Part shown: one piece after another, positions 49,441 through 58,364 of the stretch
How the letters are laid out: every line of letters begins with the position of its first letter
Position numbering within the stretch: position 1 is the stretch's first letter
NCBI GenBank assembly: GCA_963841425.1
Contig: CAWJCL010000001.1
Location: forward strand, 434,001 to 498,000
Length of the DNA: 64,000 nt
Source of the DNA: DATEOR01 sp963841425
Lineage (GTDB): Bacteria; Actinomycetota; Thermoleophilia; Gaiellales; Gaiellaceae
Direction: 5' to 3'
Notes under the pieces: model-generated
Told to the model about the DNA's origin: nothing
Database searches by the model: none
The model's input: the letters and a program-made list of their open reading frames with translations, nothing else
Made by a program: the position numbers and the translations under genes

Positions 49441-51693
49441 CTAGAGCGCGCCGAGCTCGCGGGCCCGAGCCACTGCGGCGTCGCGCGAGGAGACGCGGAG
49501 CTTCTGGTAGATCGACTTCGTGTGCGAGTGAATCGTGTTGTAGGAGAGGAAGAGCGCGGTCCCGATGTCGCGCTTCGGGATCCCCTCGGCCAGGTAGCGG
49601 AGGACCTCGAGCTCCCGCTCGGTGAGCTCGCTCTCGCCGTTGATCCGGCGGTGAGCCGGGGTCAGCGAGCGGGCGACCTCTTCGAGCTCGACGCCCACGG
49701 CCCCCGGGTCGGCGCACTCCGCGAGGATGAGCCTCGCCTCCTCGACGAGGGTCCGCGCCGACGCGAGGGAGACGAGGGCCCGCCGCACGGGGGCAAAAAC
49801 GAGCAGCGCGTCGGCGATCTCGCGGACATCCCCGTGGCGCCGTAGCCGGGCGAGGCCGCGGACGAGCAGGTCTCCGGCCTCCTCCGTGCGGCCCCGACGC
49901 GCGACGACCGCTCCGAGGGCCACATACGCCGTCCCCGCTCCGGGCTGGTCCGCCAGGTCCTGCAGCTCCAGAGAGCTCACCGCGGCATGCGCCCTCTGCT
50001 CGGCGAGGTCGACGTCGTCGCCGGCGAGGGCGATCCTGGCAAGAAGAGCCTGCGCCGTGGCGGCGACGAGCCGGCGGTCGGCATGGTGGCCGGAGGAGAC
50101 CGCCCACTCGAGGGGCGACTCCGCCCCCCGGTCGTCGCCCGCGAAGTAGCGCGCCCGGCCGAGGGCCAGCGCCAAAACCGGGTGCCATGATGCCGGCAGC
50201 CGGTCCGCGAGCTCGGCGGCGGTCTCGGCAGCTGCGAGCGCGGCGGCGGCGTCTCCCCGGAAAAAGCACGCGCGAACGACCGTGGCCGCGTCGCCCACGG
50301 CCGTCCCGTCCGGGAGCTTCTCCTCCGCAGCCTGCACGACGGCGAGCGCCTCGTCGGACTCGGCGTGCTTTCCGGTCATGCTGAGCGCCCATCCCTGGAG
50401 GAGAACCAGGCGCGGGTCCTCCGCGATCGCCTCGGCGGTGAAGCCCTCGAGACGTCGGACCGTCGCGTTCCCGCGGCCGAGATGCGCATTGGGATCGGAA
50501 AGCCACTGCCCGGCGACGAGCTCGACCGCTGCATCGACCTCGCCGGCGGAGAGCGCATGGCGGACGGCCGCGTCCGTCTCTCCCGCCTCGGCGAGCCACT
50601 CGGACGCGCGCTTGTGGAGCTTCGGGACGAGCCCGGGATCGCGCTGCGCGAGCTGCGCCCGCAGGAGGTCGGCGAAGAGCTGGTGGTAGCGGTACCGCTC
50701 GCGGCGGTCGTCGAGCGGGATGAGGAAGAGGTTCGCGCGCTCGAGCTCCGCCAGGCGGGCGGCCGAGCGCCTGCGCCCGGTGACCGCGTCGCAGAGCGGA
50801 GCCGAGAAAGAGTCAAGGATCGAGGTCTGGAGCAGGAAGTCCCGTTGACGCGCGTCGAGCGAGCCGAGCACGACCTCGGTCAGGTAGTCGACGATGTGGC
50901 GGTTCGAGCCGTCGAAAGCAGACACGAACCCGTCCGGATCGGGGCTCTGGCGCAGGGAGAGCGACGCGAGGTAGACACCGGCGGGCCAGCCCTCGGTGCG
51001 CTCGTGCAGGACCTCGAGGCTCTCCGGGCCGAGCCCAAGAGCCAGCTGCTCGTTCAGGAAGATCGCCTCCTCGTCTTTCGTAAAGCAGAGGTCGAGCGCG
51101 CGCAGCTCGAGCAAGCGCCCTTCGGCGCGCAGCCTTGCCACCGGAATCGGCGGATCAGCGCGGCTCGCGATGACGAACTGGACGTTCTTTGGCTTCGCCT
51201 CCATGAAGTAGGCGAGCGAGGTGTGGCAAGCCGCGTTGTCGACCGCGTGGTAGTCGTCGAGGACGAGGACGAGCTCGCTCTGAAGCGACTCGAGCTCGCG
51301 GAGGACGACCGGGATCAGCGCGTCGTGCACGTCGACGTGGCGGGCGTGGAGCGCGACCTCGGCGACGTCCCCGAAATCCGGCCGGACGCGGCGGATCGCC
51401 TCGATGATCCCGGTCCAGAGCGCGACCGGGTCGTTGTCGGATGAATCGGCGGTGAACCAGGCGAACGGGCGCTCGTCGAGCTCGCGCCACTGCGCGAGGA
51501 GGGTCGTCTTGCCGAACCCTGGGGGCGCGGAGAAGAGGACGAAAGACGCGTCCGAGCCGATGAGCCGGGCGCTGAGCCGCGGGCGCACGATCATCTCGGG
51601 CGAGGGAGAGAAGCCGTGCAGCTTCGTCTCCAGAAGAAGGCCGACGCCGGTGCCTTCCCGCTCGCCTTCGCCGAGGAGGGGCCATCGGCTCAC
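49441..51693 (-). CDS. MalT-like ATP-dependent LuxR-family regulator
   Basis: A 750-residue STAND-type regulator. The P-loop is FVLFSAPPGFGKTTLLAQWRELD at about 52-74, with Walker B LVLVLDDYHAVDN near 145. An ATPase-associated winged helix follows, then a helical repeat (TPR-like) region from about 400 to 650. The C-terminal HTH is LTERELEVLRYLAEGIPKRDIGTALFLSYNTIHSHTKSIYQKLRV. MalT proteins bind a small ligand on the TPR part and oligomerise with ATP. It overlaps the NarL-type regulator by 4 bp, so it is the last gene of a three-gene regulatory operon. Confidence 0.9.
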   Translation of the reverse strand: MSRWPLLGEGEREGTGVGLLLETKLHGFSPSPEMIVRPRLSARLIGSDASFVLFSAPPGFGKTTLLAQWRELDERPFAWFTADSSDNDPVALWTGIIEAIRRVRPDFGDVAEVALHARHVDVHDALIPVVLRELESLQSELVLVLDDYHAVDNAACHTSLAYFMEAKPKNVQFVIASRADPPIPVARLRAEGRLLELRALDLCFTKDEEAIFLNEQLALGLGPESLEVLHERTEGWPAGVYLASLSLRQSPDPDGFVSAFDGSNRHIVDYLTEVVLGSLDARQRDFLLQTSILDSFSAPLCDAVTGRRRSAARLAELERANLFLIPLDDRRERYRYHQLFADLLRAQLAQRDPGLVPKLHKRASEWLAEAGETDAAVRHALSAGEVDAAVELVAGQWLSDPNAHLGRGNATVRRLEGFTAEAIAEDPRLVLLQGWALSMTGKHAESDEALAVVQAAEEKLPDGTAVGDAATVVRACFFRGDAAAALAAAETAAELADRLPASWHPVLALALGRARYFAGDDRGAESPLEWAVSSGHHADRRLVAATAQALLARIALAGDDVDLAEQRAHAAVSSLELQDLADQPGAGTAYVALGAVVARRGRTEEAGDLLVRGLARLRRHGDVREIADALLVFAPVRRALVSLASARTLVEEARLILAECADPGAVGVELEEVARSLTPAHRRINGESELTERELEVLRYLAEGIPKRDIGTALFLSYNTIHSHTKSIYQKLRVSSRDAAVARARELGAL

Positions 51694-52379
51694 GCGGGCC
51701 GGGCCCCCTCGTGTTCGGGCGGCGCGACCAATCCCTCGCGGACGGCGAGCACGGCCGCCTGCGTCCTCGAGCTGACGCCGATCTTGCGCAGGACGTTCGA
51801 GACGTGCGTTCGGGCGGTGCGCTCGCTGATGACGAGCTCTGCCGCGATCTCCTTGTTCGCCTTGCCCGCGCCGACGAGCTGGAGAACCTCGAGCTCCCGG
51901 TTCGTCAGGAGCGATGCGACGTCGTTCCCGCCCGAGCCGAGGTCGGTGAGGAGCGGCCTCGTCACGGCGGGATCGAGCTGGATCTCGCCCCGATGCGCCG
52001 AGCGCACCGCGGCAGCGACTTCGGCGGGCTCCGAGTCCTTCAGGAGATACCCGGCCGCTCCGCTCTCCAGCGCCGCGCGGACCCGCTCCTTCTCGGCGAA
52101 GGACGTCAGGGCGACGACCTCGACCCCGGGGTAGCGGTCTCTCACCAGGCGTGTCGTCTCGATCCCGTCCATGGGCGACATCTGCAGGTCCATGAGAACG
52201 ACGTCGGGAACGCGCCCTTCCGATTCGAGTCGCGCGCAGACGTCGAGCGCCTCCTCTCCCCCGCCCGCGTCCGCGACGACGTCGAGGTCGGGCTCGCCGT
52301 CGAGGAAGGCGTGCAGCCCCCGGCGGACGACCTCGTGGTCGTCGACGACGAGTATCCGGATGACCCCCTCACGCCCCAT
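51690..52379 (-). CDS. NarL/FixJ-family response regulator
   Basis: A 229-residue regulator. Receiver: IRILVVDDHEVVRRGLHAFLDGEPDLDVV, phosphoacceptor in DVVLMDLQMSPMDGIE, Lys in GYLLKDSEPAEV. HTH: LTNRELEVLQLVGAGKANKEIAAELVISERTARTHVSNVLRKIGV. Such regulators bind short inverted repeats as dimers. It overlaps the sensor kinase gene by 11 bp and the MalT-like gene by 4 bp. Its closeness to the TTCACCCGGGTGAA sites that begin at 55.1 kb makes it a candidate regulator of them. Confidence 0.92.
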   Translation of the reverse strand: MGREGVIRILVVDDHEVVRRGLHAFLDGEPDLDVVADAGGGEEALDVCARLESEGRVPDVVLMDLQMSPMDGIETTRLVRDRYPGVEVVALTSFAEKERVRAALESGAAGYLLKDSEPAEVAAAVRSAHRGEIQLDPAVTRPLLTDLGSGGNDVASLLTNRELEVLQLVGAGKANKEIAAELVISERTARTHVSNVLRKIGVSSRTQAAVLAVREGLVAPPEHEGARPA

Positions 52380-53976
52380 TGCTGGTCCCTCCGTTGGGAT
52401 GCGCAAGCTGGACGCGCACGACGGTCCCGCCGCCGGGCACGCTCCGGATCGCCAGCGAGGCGCCTGCCTCCGCGGCGCGGGTGCGCATCGACTGGAGCCC
52501 GTAGTGCCCCGGGTGGTCGAGTTGCGCGTCGAACCCGTTGCCGTTGTCCCCGATCTCCATCGAGACGGACCCGTCGCGTGCATCCACATACACCCACGCC
52601 CTCCGGGCGGCCGAGTGCTTGACCACATTGGCGATCGCCTCGCGGCCGATGGCGAGCAGCTGTGCCTCCGTCGTCGGCGCGAGCGGCAGACGCTGCTTGG
52701 GGCCGTGCACGGCGACGGTTAGCCCCTCCGGGCTGCCCACGGTCGAGGCGTGCCGGGCGAGGCCGGCCACGAGCCCCTCATCGCCCGACGTGCCGTTCAG
52801 CTCGTAGAGCAGCACGCGCATCTCCCGCTGCGCACCGGCGGTCAGCTCGGCGATCGCGCCCAGGGAGCGGGCGACCGCCCCCCGGGAGTCGAGCCCCTCT
52901 TTCTCGAGGTCCCGCTCCGCCGTGCGGGTATGAAGGACGGTCGAGAAAAGCGCCTGCGAGACGGAGTCGTGGAGATCGCGTGCGATGCGCTGGCGCTCCG
53001 CGACCGCCCGGTCGCCCTCGCGCTGCTTCGCCTCCTCGAGCTCCGTGACCGAGCGCTGCCGCTCGCCGACCAGCGCGCCGACGAACAGCGTCGTGAGCGC
53101 GGCGACGGCGACGTAGAGCTGCGTGCTCAGCGCCCGGTGGTCGATCGGCTGCCTGAAGAACGGGCCGAGCTCGTTCGCAGTGAATGCGATGGCCGCACCG
53201 GCGGCGAGCGTGACCGAGAGGGTCGCCCCGGCGGGGCCGAAGCGCAGCGCGGCCCAGATCAACGCGGGAAAGACGAGGTAGGTGACCGGCTCGTCGGCCG
53301 AGATCGAGAGCACACTCAGAGTCACCACGGTGAGGATGAGGAGCCCGCCCTCCCACGTGCACATGCGCCGGAAGGAGCCGCGGGGGTCGTGGGCCCAGGT
53401 AAGGATGAGCGGAAGCGCGATCAGCCCGCCCGCGGTGTCGCCGAGCCACCAGGTGCGCCAGAACGTGGCGGCCTCGGACCAGTCGATGACGCCCCCGGCG
53501 AGCATGGAGACCGTTCCGCAGACGGCGCTGATGGCGGTGGCCGTCGCGAGCGCGACGATCATGCCGATGATCTCTTCCGCCCGGTCGAGCCCCGCATTGG
53601 GCCCGATCAGCCGACGCAGCAGGATCGCGCCGACGACGACCTCGAGCATGTTCCCGGCCTGCTGGCCGACGACGCTCCAAAACGGCAGGCCGTTGTCGCC
53701 CGTGAGGAGCTGGGCGTTGACGGCCAGCTCGGCAATGAAGATCCCGGGCCAGAGCCGCAGTCCCCAGAGGTAGAGCGCGGCGATCCCGAGCCCGGCCGGC
53801 GGCCAGACGGCGCTCACGGAGGCGGTGTAGCGAACGCTCTGGGCGAGCTTGGCGGCTCCGTAGTAGGCGACGGCGAGAAGGAGGATCGCTGCGACGCGTC
53901 GGGCGAGCGTCGATCGAAGCAGCGCGTCGCCCGCCCGCCAGGTCGGCGCCGGTTGCGCTAGCTGCACGATCTCCAC
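52369..53976 (-). CDS. MASE1-domain sensor histidine kinase
   Basis: A 535-residue kinase. The N-terminal 300 residues are a MASE1 integral-membrane sensor with about eight helices (VSAVWPPAGLGIAALYLWGLRLWPGIFIAELAVN is typical). A short coiled coil leads into HisKA_3, with the phosphoacceptor His in AERQRIARDLHDSVSQALFSTVL. The ATPase domain shows IANVVKHSAARRAWVYV, EIGDNGNGFD and GHYGLQSMRTRAAEAG. Start: GTG 53976 with GGGAGGAG just upstream. First gene of the kinase, NarL and MalT-like operon. The MASE1 signal is unknown. Confidence 0.91.
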   Translation of the reverse strand: MEIVQLAQPAPTWRAGDALLRSTLARRVAAILLLAVAYYGAAKLAQSVRYTASVSAVWPPAGLGIAALYLWGLRLWPGIFIAELAVNAQLLTGDNGLPFWSVVGQQAGNMLEVVVGAILLRRLIGPNAGLDRAEEIIGMIVALATATAISAVCGTVSMLAGGVIDWSEAATFWRTWWLGDTAGGLIALPLILTWAHDPRGSFRRMCTWEGGLLILTVVTLSVLSISADEPVTYLVFPALIWAALRFGPAGATLSVTLAAGAAIAFTANELGPFFRQPIDHRALSTQLYVAVAALTTLFVGALVGERQRSVTELEEAKQREGDRAVAERQRIARDLHDSVSQALFSTVLHTRTAERDLEKEGLDSRGAVARSLGAIAELTAGAQREMRVLLYELNGTSGDEGLVAGLARHASTVGSPEGLTVAVHGPKQRLPLAPTTEAQLLAIGREAIANVVKHSAARRAWVYVDARDGSVSMEIGDNGNGFDAQLDHPGHYGLQSMRTRAAEAGASLAIRSVPGGGTVVRVQLAHPNGGTSNGA

Positions 53977-54115
53977 GCTCCTCCCGCTCGAACAGCCCCC
54001 TGGGGGAGATGTTACCGCGCTCGATTCAGGACATTTGACCGAATTGATCCTCGGCGCGATGTCCGGGCACGCCGAGGCAAGGGTGGCCAATCGTGCCAGG
54101 TTCTGCAGGGAAAGC

Positions 54116-54589
54116 CTAGAGCCCGGTGCGCATCCGGGTTGCCTCGTCGCGCGCGGCGCTCGCGCCCCTCGTCGATTCGTCGTACCCCTCGTAGGAACGA
54201 GGGTCGACCGCCTCCCACCGCGCGGTCAGCTGGTAGATGACGAGGATGTCGAGCGCGATGATCAACGTCGTCCAGATCGGCTGCACGGTGAGGAAGCCGA
54301 CGTTGCCGATCGCGTTCAGGCCGGCCAGCACGACCGCGACCCAGCGCGCCCAGCTCGCACCCGCGAAGAGCGCCATGCCGGCGAGGAGCTGGAAGATGCC
54401 GAAGATCAGGAGGATCCAGCCCCACTTCGTGACGTCCCAGACGATCACGGCGCTCCCGGTGGTCGTGATGACCTCGTCGCGGAAGATGGCTGCCAGCCCG
54501 TAGATGACGTTGAACGCCCCGACGATGGCGAGCACCGTCCCTGCGAAGACCGCCCAACCGGTGGGGCCTGAGGTGACTCTCGTGCTCAT
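54116..54589 (-). CDS. DUF7144 family membrane protein
   Basis: A 157-residue protein with four membrane helices: WAVFAGTVLAIVGAFNVIYGLAAIF, WGWILLIFGIFQLLAGMALF, WARWVAVVLAGLNAIGNVGFL and IWTTLIIALDILVIYQL. A charged tail follows. It has a clear paralogue at 63435-63866, with the same helix pattern and GAFFLVLGIIELLVGLGIF in the matching place. Function unknown. It follows the SHOCT gene after a 76-bp gap holding a hairpin, so it may be partly separate from it. Confidence 0.8.
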   Translation of the reverse strand: MSTRVTSGPTGWAVFAGTVLAIVGAFNVIYGLAAIFRDEVITTTGSAVIVWDVTKWGWILLIFGIFQLLAGMALFAGASWARWVAVVLAGLNAIGNVGFLTVQPIWTTLIIALDILVIYQLTARWEAVDPRSYEGYDESTRGASAARDEATRMRTGL

Positions 54590-54624
54590 CGCATGTCCTT
54601 TCTATCGCTTGCGGGCAGAGGCGC

Positions 54625-54643
54625 GGCCGTCGCGAGGACGGCC
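54625..54643 (-). terminator. Small hairpin between SHOCT and DUF7144 genes
   Basis: GGCCGTC (54625-54631), loop GCGAG, GACGGCC (54637-54643). It lies between the stop of the SHOCT gene and the start of the DUF7144 gene. It may end or weaken read-through. Confidence 0.4.
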
Positions 54644-54665
54644 CGCGCCCAGCCTCGAGTGGCGC

Positions 54666-55040
54666 CTACGCCAGCGCCTTCTTCTTCAGGTTTTCGTACT
54701 CCGCGTCGTTGATGACGCCGGCGCTGCGGAGGTCGCCGAGCTTCTTCAGCTCGTCCGCGGTCGAGACGCCGGCTGCCGCCCGTTGCGCGGCCTCGGCCTG
54801 GGTCGCCATGCGAACGTCCTGAGCCGTCACCTTCGGGCGGGCGATGATGTACGTCAGACAGCCTATGAATGGCAGGATGACCATGAAGACGATCCACACC
54901 GCCTTCTTGCCGCCCGACAGATCGTCCCGGCGGATGATGTCGGAGATCAGAGCAATGAAGATCCAGATCGCCATGATCCAGAAGAAGAACAGGATCGAGT
55001 ACCAGAAGACGTCGAGGAACGTCGTTTCGGCCAGTACCAT
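54666..55040 (-). CDS. SHOCT-domain membrane protein with PLD-nuclease N-terminal-type helices
   Basis: A 124-residue protein. Two helices (FWYSILFFFWIMAIWIFIALISDII, AVWIVFMVILPFIGCLTYII) flank a RRDDLSGGKKA loop, the PLDc_N-type arrangement. A linker follows, then the short C-terminal oligomerisation helix-turn-helix LKKLGDLRSAGVINDAEYENLKKKAL, which is the SHOCT domain. Such proteins form assemblies at the membrane. AAGGAGAAAG precedes the ATG. A TTGACG box and the palindrome at 55131-55144 lie upstream. Confidence 0.84.
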   Translation of the reverse strand: MVLAETTFLDVFWYSILFFFWIMAIWIFIALISDIIRRDDLSGGKKAVWIVFMVILPFIGCLTYIIARPKVTAQDVRMATQAEAAQRAAAGVSTADELKKLGDLRSAGVINDAEYENLKKKALA

Positions 55041-55130
55041 CTTTCTCCTTTCCGAGGGGCATCGCGGGGTCGCTCCGCCCGCGTCAAGATTCTCTCACCG
55101 TCCGAGGTCAGTCGCCACCTGCAGACCTGT

Positions 55131-55144
55131 TTCACCCGGGTGAA
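55131..55144. promoter_or_regulatory. Palindromic operator TTCACCCGGGTGAA, copy 1
   Basis: A perfect 14-base palindrome in the divergent region between the SHOCT gene (start 55040, minus) and the membrane protein at 55195 (plus). On the minus strand, TTGACG (55087-55082) and GATGCC 18 bases later form a possible promoter, putting the site at about -88. On the plus strand the site is 50 bases before the GTG at 55195. Confidence 0.75.
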
Positions 55145-55194
55145 CCGGCCCAACGGGTGAGGCTCGCCGGCCTCATGTGCGCGAAGGTCGCTCC

Positions 55195-56496
55195 GTGAGC
55201 GACAAGAGCAAGGCCCCCGCGAGGCCCGAGAAAGGCAGTCGCCGGCGGCGCGCCGGAGTCCTGGCGCTCATCATCCTGGGAGCCCTGTGCATCTTCATCT
55301 CGACACTGGGCATCTGGATTCGGGACGTGGCGCTCGACCCCGACGAATGGGCGAACACGAGCTCCCAGGTGCTGCAGAGCGAGGACGTCCGCAACGTCCT
55401 CTCGGTCTACATCGTCGACCAGACCTTCGCGGCGAGTGACGCCGAGGCCCGCCTCGAGGAGACTCTGCCGGAGCGGCTCAAGCCGCTGGCCGGCCCCCTC
55501 TCGGCCCAGCTCCGTGGAGTCGCCTACGACGCAGTCGCGCGGGCGCTCGAAAGGCCGCGCGTGCAGGAGCTCTGGCGCTCCACGAACCGGGCGGTCAACG
55601 CCCAGCTCGTCGACCTGCTCGAGGGGAACACGGAGCGGCTGCAGCTCACCAACGGCGCCGTCGTCTTGAACCTCGACCAGATCGTCGCCAACGTGACCGG
55701 CCGGGTCGGTGCCGGTGAAGGCGCGGCAACGGCGCTCGAAGGGCACATCCAGCCGATCGTCCTACTCGAGTCCAACCAGCTGAACACGGCCCAGAAGGCG
55801 GTGAAGTGGCTCAAGGCCGTTTCGTTCTGGCCGTTCATCATCGGCGTCCTCCTCTGGGCGGGTGCGGTCTACCTCGCCGCCGGCCGTCGTCGCCCGACGA
55901 TTCGCAACATCGCCTGGAGCCTGGTGATCATCGGGCTCCTCATCCTCGTGATCCGTAGGATCGTCGGCCACGCGGTCATCGACAGCCTCGTCGAAGCGGA
56001 GTCGGTGAGAGCCGCGGCGAGCGACGTCTGGTCGGTGCTCACATCTCTGCTCGCGCAATCGGCGGTAGCCGGGATCTTCGTCGGGCTCTTGACCGTGCTC
56101 GCGATGTGGTTCTCTGGCCCCGGAGCACGCGCTACGGCGGGGCGCAAATGGCTCGCGCCAGCGTTTCGCGACCACCCGCTCATCGTGCACGGGACCCTCG
56201 CCGTCCTCCTTCTTCTCTTCCTCGCCTGGGGGCCGGCCGGGACGCCGCGCCGCTTCCTGGCCGTCGTGATCCTCGTCATCCTTGCCTTTGTGGGCCTCGA
56301 GATCCTGCGGAGGCAGACCGTTCGGGAGTTCCCGAACGCGGTCGCCCACTACGACTTCCACTGGCGACGGCGAGGGGCCGGCGGGCCTCCTGCCGACGAG
56401 CGGGTCGAGAGCCTCGAGCGGCTCGCCGCCCTGCACGAGCGGGGCGCTCTCACGGACGAAGAGTACGAGACCGAGAAGGCATTGCTCGCGACCTAG
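55195..56496 (+). CDS. Multi-helix membrane protein with C-terminal SHOCT domain
   Basis: A 433-residue protein. A basic N-terminus leads into a first helix (GVLALIILGALCIFISTLGIWI). An extracytoplasmic region of about 190 residues follows (DEWANTSSQVLQSEDVRNVLSVYIVDQTF), then helices around 210-330 (FWPFIIGVLLWAGAVYL, NIAWSLVIIGLLILVIRRIV, AVAGIFVGLLTVLAMWF and two more). The C-terminus has SLERLAALHERGALTDEEYETEKALL, a SHOCT domain. GTG 55195 has AAGG seven bases upstream. Function unknown; it shares the palindromic site with the divergent SHOCT gene. Confidence 0.8.
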   Translation: MSDKSKAPARPEKGSRRRRAGVLALIILGALCIFISTLGIWIRDVALDPDEWANTSSQVLQSEDVRNVLSVYIVDQTFAASDAEARLEETLPERLKPLAGPLSAQLRGVAYDAVARALERPRVQELWRSTNRAVNAQLVDLLEGNTERLQLTNGAVVLNLDQIVANVTGRVGAGEGAATALEGHIQPIVLLESNQLNTAQKAVKWLKAVSFWPFIIGVLLWAGAVYLAAGRRRPTIRNIAWSLVIIGLLILVIRRIVGHAVIDSLVEAESVRAAASDVWSVLTSLLAQSAVAGIFVGLLTVLAMWFSGPGARATAGRKWLAPAFRDHPLIVHGTLAVLLLLFLAWGPAGTPRRFLAVVILVILAFVGLEILRRQTVREFPNAVAHYDFHWRRRGAGGPPADERVESLERLAALHERGALTDEEYETEKALLAT

Positions 56497-56526
56497 CGCG
56501 GAGGCTTCGGCCAGTCGCGATTCAGA

Positions 56527-57498
56527 TCAGCGGACGGGCGCCCCGTCAGCATCGCGGGCGCACCGAAAGCCGAGGTTTCCGGCCGAGCTGTCCGGCGTGT
56601 TCCCCTGTCGGGCGGCCACGCGGTACCGACGGCAGTACGACTCGTGGCAGAGATACGAGCCGCCCTTTTGCACCTTGTGCGTGCCGTTGGAAGGTCCCGC
56701 CGGGTCGCGGCGCCTGTCGCGCGCCCTGAAGTCGGCATGGAACCAGTCCCGGGTCCATTCCCAGACGTTGCCCGTCGTGTTGTGCAGGCCGAATCCGTTC
56801 GGCTCGAACGCACCGACGGGACAGGTGCCCAGGAACCCGTCATCCTTCGAGTTCGCGTCCGGAAACGAGCCCTGCCAGACGTTCATCCGGTGGCCGTCCG
56901 CAGGCTCGAGCTCGTCACCCCACGGGAAAGCCCGGCCCTCGAGCCCGCCGCGCGCCGCGAACTCCCACTCCGCCTCAGTCGGGAGCCGCTTACCGGCCCA
57001 TGCGCAGTACGACTGCGCATCCGCCCACGAGACGTGGACGACCGGATGCTCGAGCCGCGACTCGACGTCGGACTGCGGTCCCTCGGGCTGCCGCCAGCTC
57101 GCCCCCTCCACCTGTCGCCACCACGGTGCGGTCGCGACCGCGCGTGTCGGTGGGAAGTCATCGGGAAGCAAGCCCCCGAAGACGAACGACCAACCGAATT
57201 CCTCCGCCTCCGTCCTGTAGCCGGTCTCGTCCGCGAAGCGCGCGAACTCCCGGTTCGAGACGGCACACAGATCGATCCAGAACGGGCTCAGCTCGACCTC
57301 CCGCACCGGGCCCTCTCCGTCCGCCGGATAGGCGAAGCGGTCCTCGCTCCCGATGAGAAAGGCCCCGCCGGCGAGCGCGACCATTCCCGCTGTGCTCCCG
57401 TCTGCTTCGTCGGCGGCCTCGAGCGGCCGGCCTTCCGTCCTCCGGCCGCTCGACGGCGCGCAGCAGGCGATCTCGTTCGCGTGCTGCCGACGCGACAT
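56527..57498 (-). CDS. Formylglycine-generating enzyme family protein (SUMF1/EgtB type)
   Basis: A 323-residue protein that oxidises the active-site Cys of sulfatases to formylglycine. It shows MVALAGGAFLIGSEDRFAYPADGEGPVREVELSPFWID, HVSWADAQSYCAWAGKRLPTEAEWEFAARGG and GNVWEWTRDWF. The copper-binding active-site cysteines are in YLCHESYCRRYRVAARQGNTPDSSAGNLGFRC. A full sulfatase lies 900 bp away with a matching CSPTR target. The gene follows the SHOCT gene by two bases, in a DUF6325-SHOCT-FGE operon under palindrome copy 2. Confidence 0.91.
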   Translation of the reverse strand: MSRRQHANEIACCAPSSGRRTEGRPLEAADEADGSTAGMVALAGGAFLIGSEDRFAYPADGEGPVREVELSPFWIDLCAVSNREFARFADETGYRTEAEEFGWSFVFGGLLPDDFPPTRAVATAPWWRQVEGASWRQPEGPQSDVESRLEHPVVHVSWADAQSYCAWAGKRLPTEAEWEFAARGGLEGRAFPWGDELEPADGHRMNVWQGSFPDANSKDDGFLGTCPVGAFEPNGFGLHNTTGNVWEWTRDWFHADFRARDRRRDPAGPSNGTHKVQKGGSYLCHESYCRRYRVAARQGNTPDSSAGNLGFRCARDADGAPVR

Positions 57499-57500
57499 GC

Positions 57501-57743
57501 TCAGATCCCGAGGATCTGCTTCTTCTTCGCCTCGAACTCCTCGTCGTTGATGACTCCCGCGGCCTTCAGCTCGGCGAGCTTCTGGAGCTCCTCCGCGTAA
57601 TCGGGCGCCGCGGGGGCGGCAGGTGCGGCGGGCGCGGCAGCGGGTGCCGGCTCGTCGTATCCGCCGCCGGAGTCGTACATGGCCATCTGACGGCGCGAGG
57701 TTCTGCGGGCCGTCCGGCGCGCAACTCTTCGTCCTCCCATCAT
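57501..57743 (-). CDS. Small SHOCT-domain protein
   Basis: An 80-residue protein. The start is Arg-rich (GRRVARRTARRTSRRQ), the middle Ala/Pro-rich, and the end is a clean SHOCT motif, LQKLAELKAAGVINDEEFEAKKKQILGI. It has no membrane helix, so it may join other SHOCT proteins at the membrane through the shared domain. AAGGAGG precedes its ATG. Middle gene of the DUF6325-SHOCT-FGE operon. Confidence 0.83.
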   Translation of the reverse strand: MMGGRRVARRTARRTSRRQMAMYDSGGGYDEPAPAAAPAAPAAPAAPDYAEELQKLAELKAAGVINDEEFEAKKKQILGI

Positions 57744-57764
57744 GTGGAATCCTCCTTCGTTCGG

Positions 57765-58292
57765 TTAGCGTGGCGAGGCGGCGAGCGCCTCGGCCTCCTC
57801 GGCGGCCATCAGGCCGACGGCGACGAGGTCGAGCGGATGGATGAATCCGTCCGAGATCGGGAATCCGCCTGCCCGCACGGTCGCGTCCCGAAGTTCGACC
57901 GCCCAGCGGTGCTCCAGAAGGATCACAGCCGCCGCCGAGTCGTTCGGGATGTCCTCGACGACGTCCCACGCGTCCTCCTCCGAGAACAGATCGACGCCCT
58001 CGGCAGTCGCCTCTGCGCCTGCCTCGGCGCCGGCCTCGGCGCCTTCGAGCCCACCGGCCCCGAGGCCCACCAGCGCGCCGATGACCGCGCCGAACTCGGC
58101 CGCCTCGTCATCGCTCAGGTCGGTCCGCTTCAGCACCGCGACATCTCCGTCGGCGTCCTTGTAGACCGCGATCGCGTCGATGACGCGCACGACGTCGTTC
58201 TCCTTCAGCCGGTCGAGCTCGGCCAGGATCTCCCCCTGGAAGTTCGGTTCGTTGAACCCCAGCACCAAAAGCTGTACGGGTCCGATTGCCAT
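57765..58292 (-). CDS. DUF6325 (DUF1269-like) family protein
   Basis: A 175-residue protein, recognised by GPVQLLVLGFNEPNFQGEIL at the front, RVIDAIAVYKDADGDVAVLKRTDLSDDE and a glycine-rich centre GAVIGALVGLGAGGLEGAEAGAEAGAEA. The last part, AAVILLEHRWAVELRDATVRAGG, closes the fold. It appears soluble or membrane-associated by its Gly-zipper. Its function is unknown. First gene of the operon, with GGAGAGG before ATG 58292 and palindrome copy 2 about 73 bases upstream. Confidence 0.82.
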   Translation of the reverse strand: MAIGPVQLLVLGFNEPNFQGEILAELDRLKENDVVRVIDAIAVYKDADGDVAVLKRTDLSDDEAAEFGAVIGALVGLGAGGLEGAEAGAEAGAEATAEGVDLFSEEDAWDVVEDIPNDSAAAVILLEHRWAVELRDATVRAGGFPISDGFIHPLDLVAVGLMAAEEAEALAASPR

Positions 58293-58364
58293 GTACCTCT
58301 CCTTTCGAAGCTCAGGTCGAGCATCGCGGACGCCAGGGGCGAGGACATCGCCCGTAGGCCCGAT

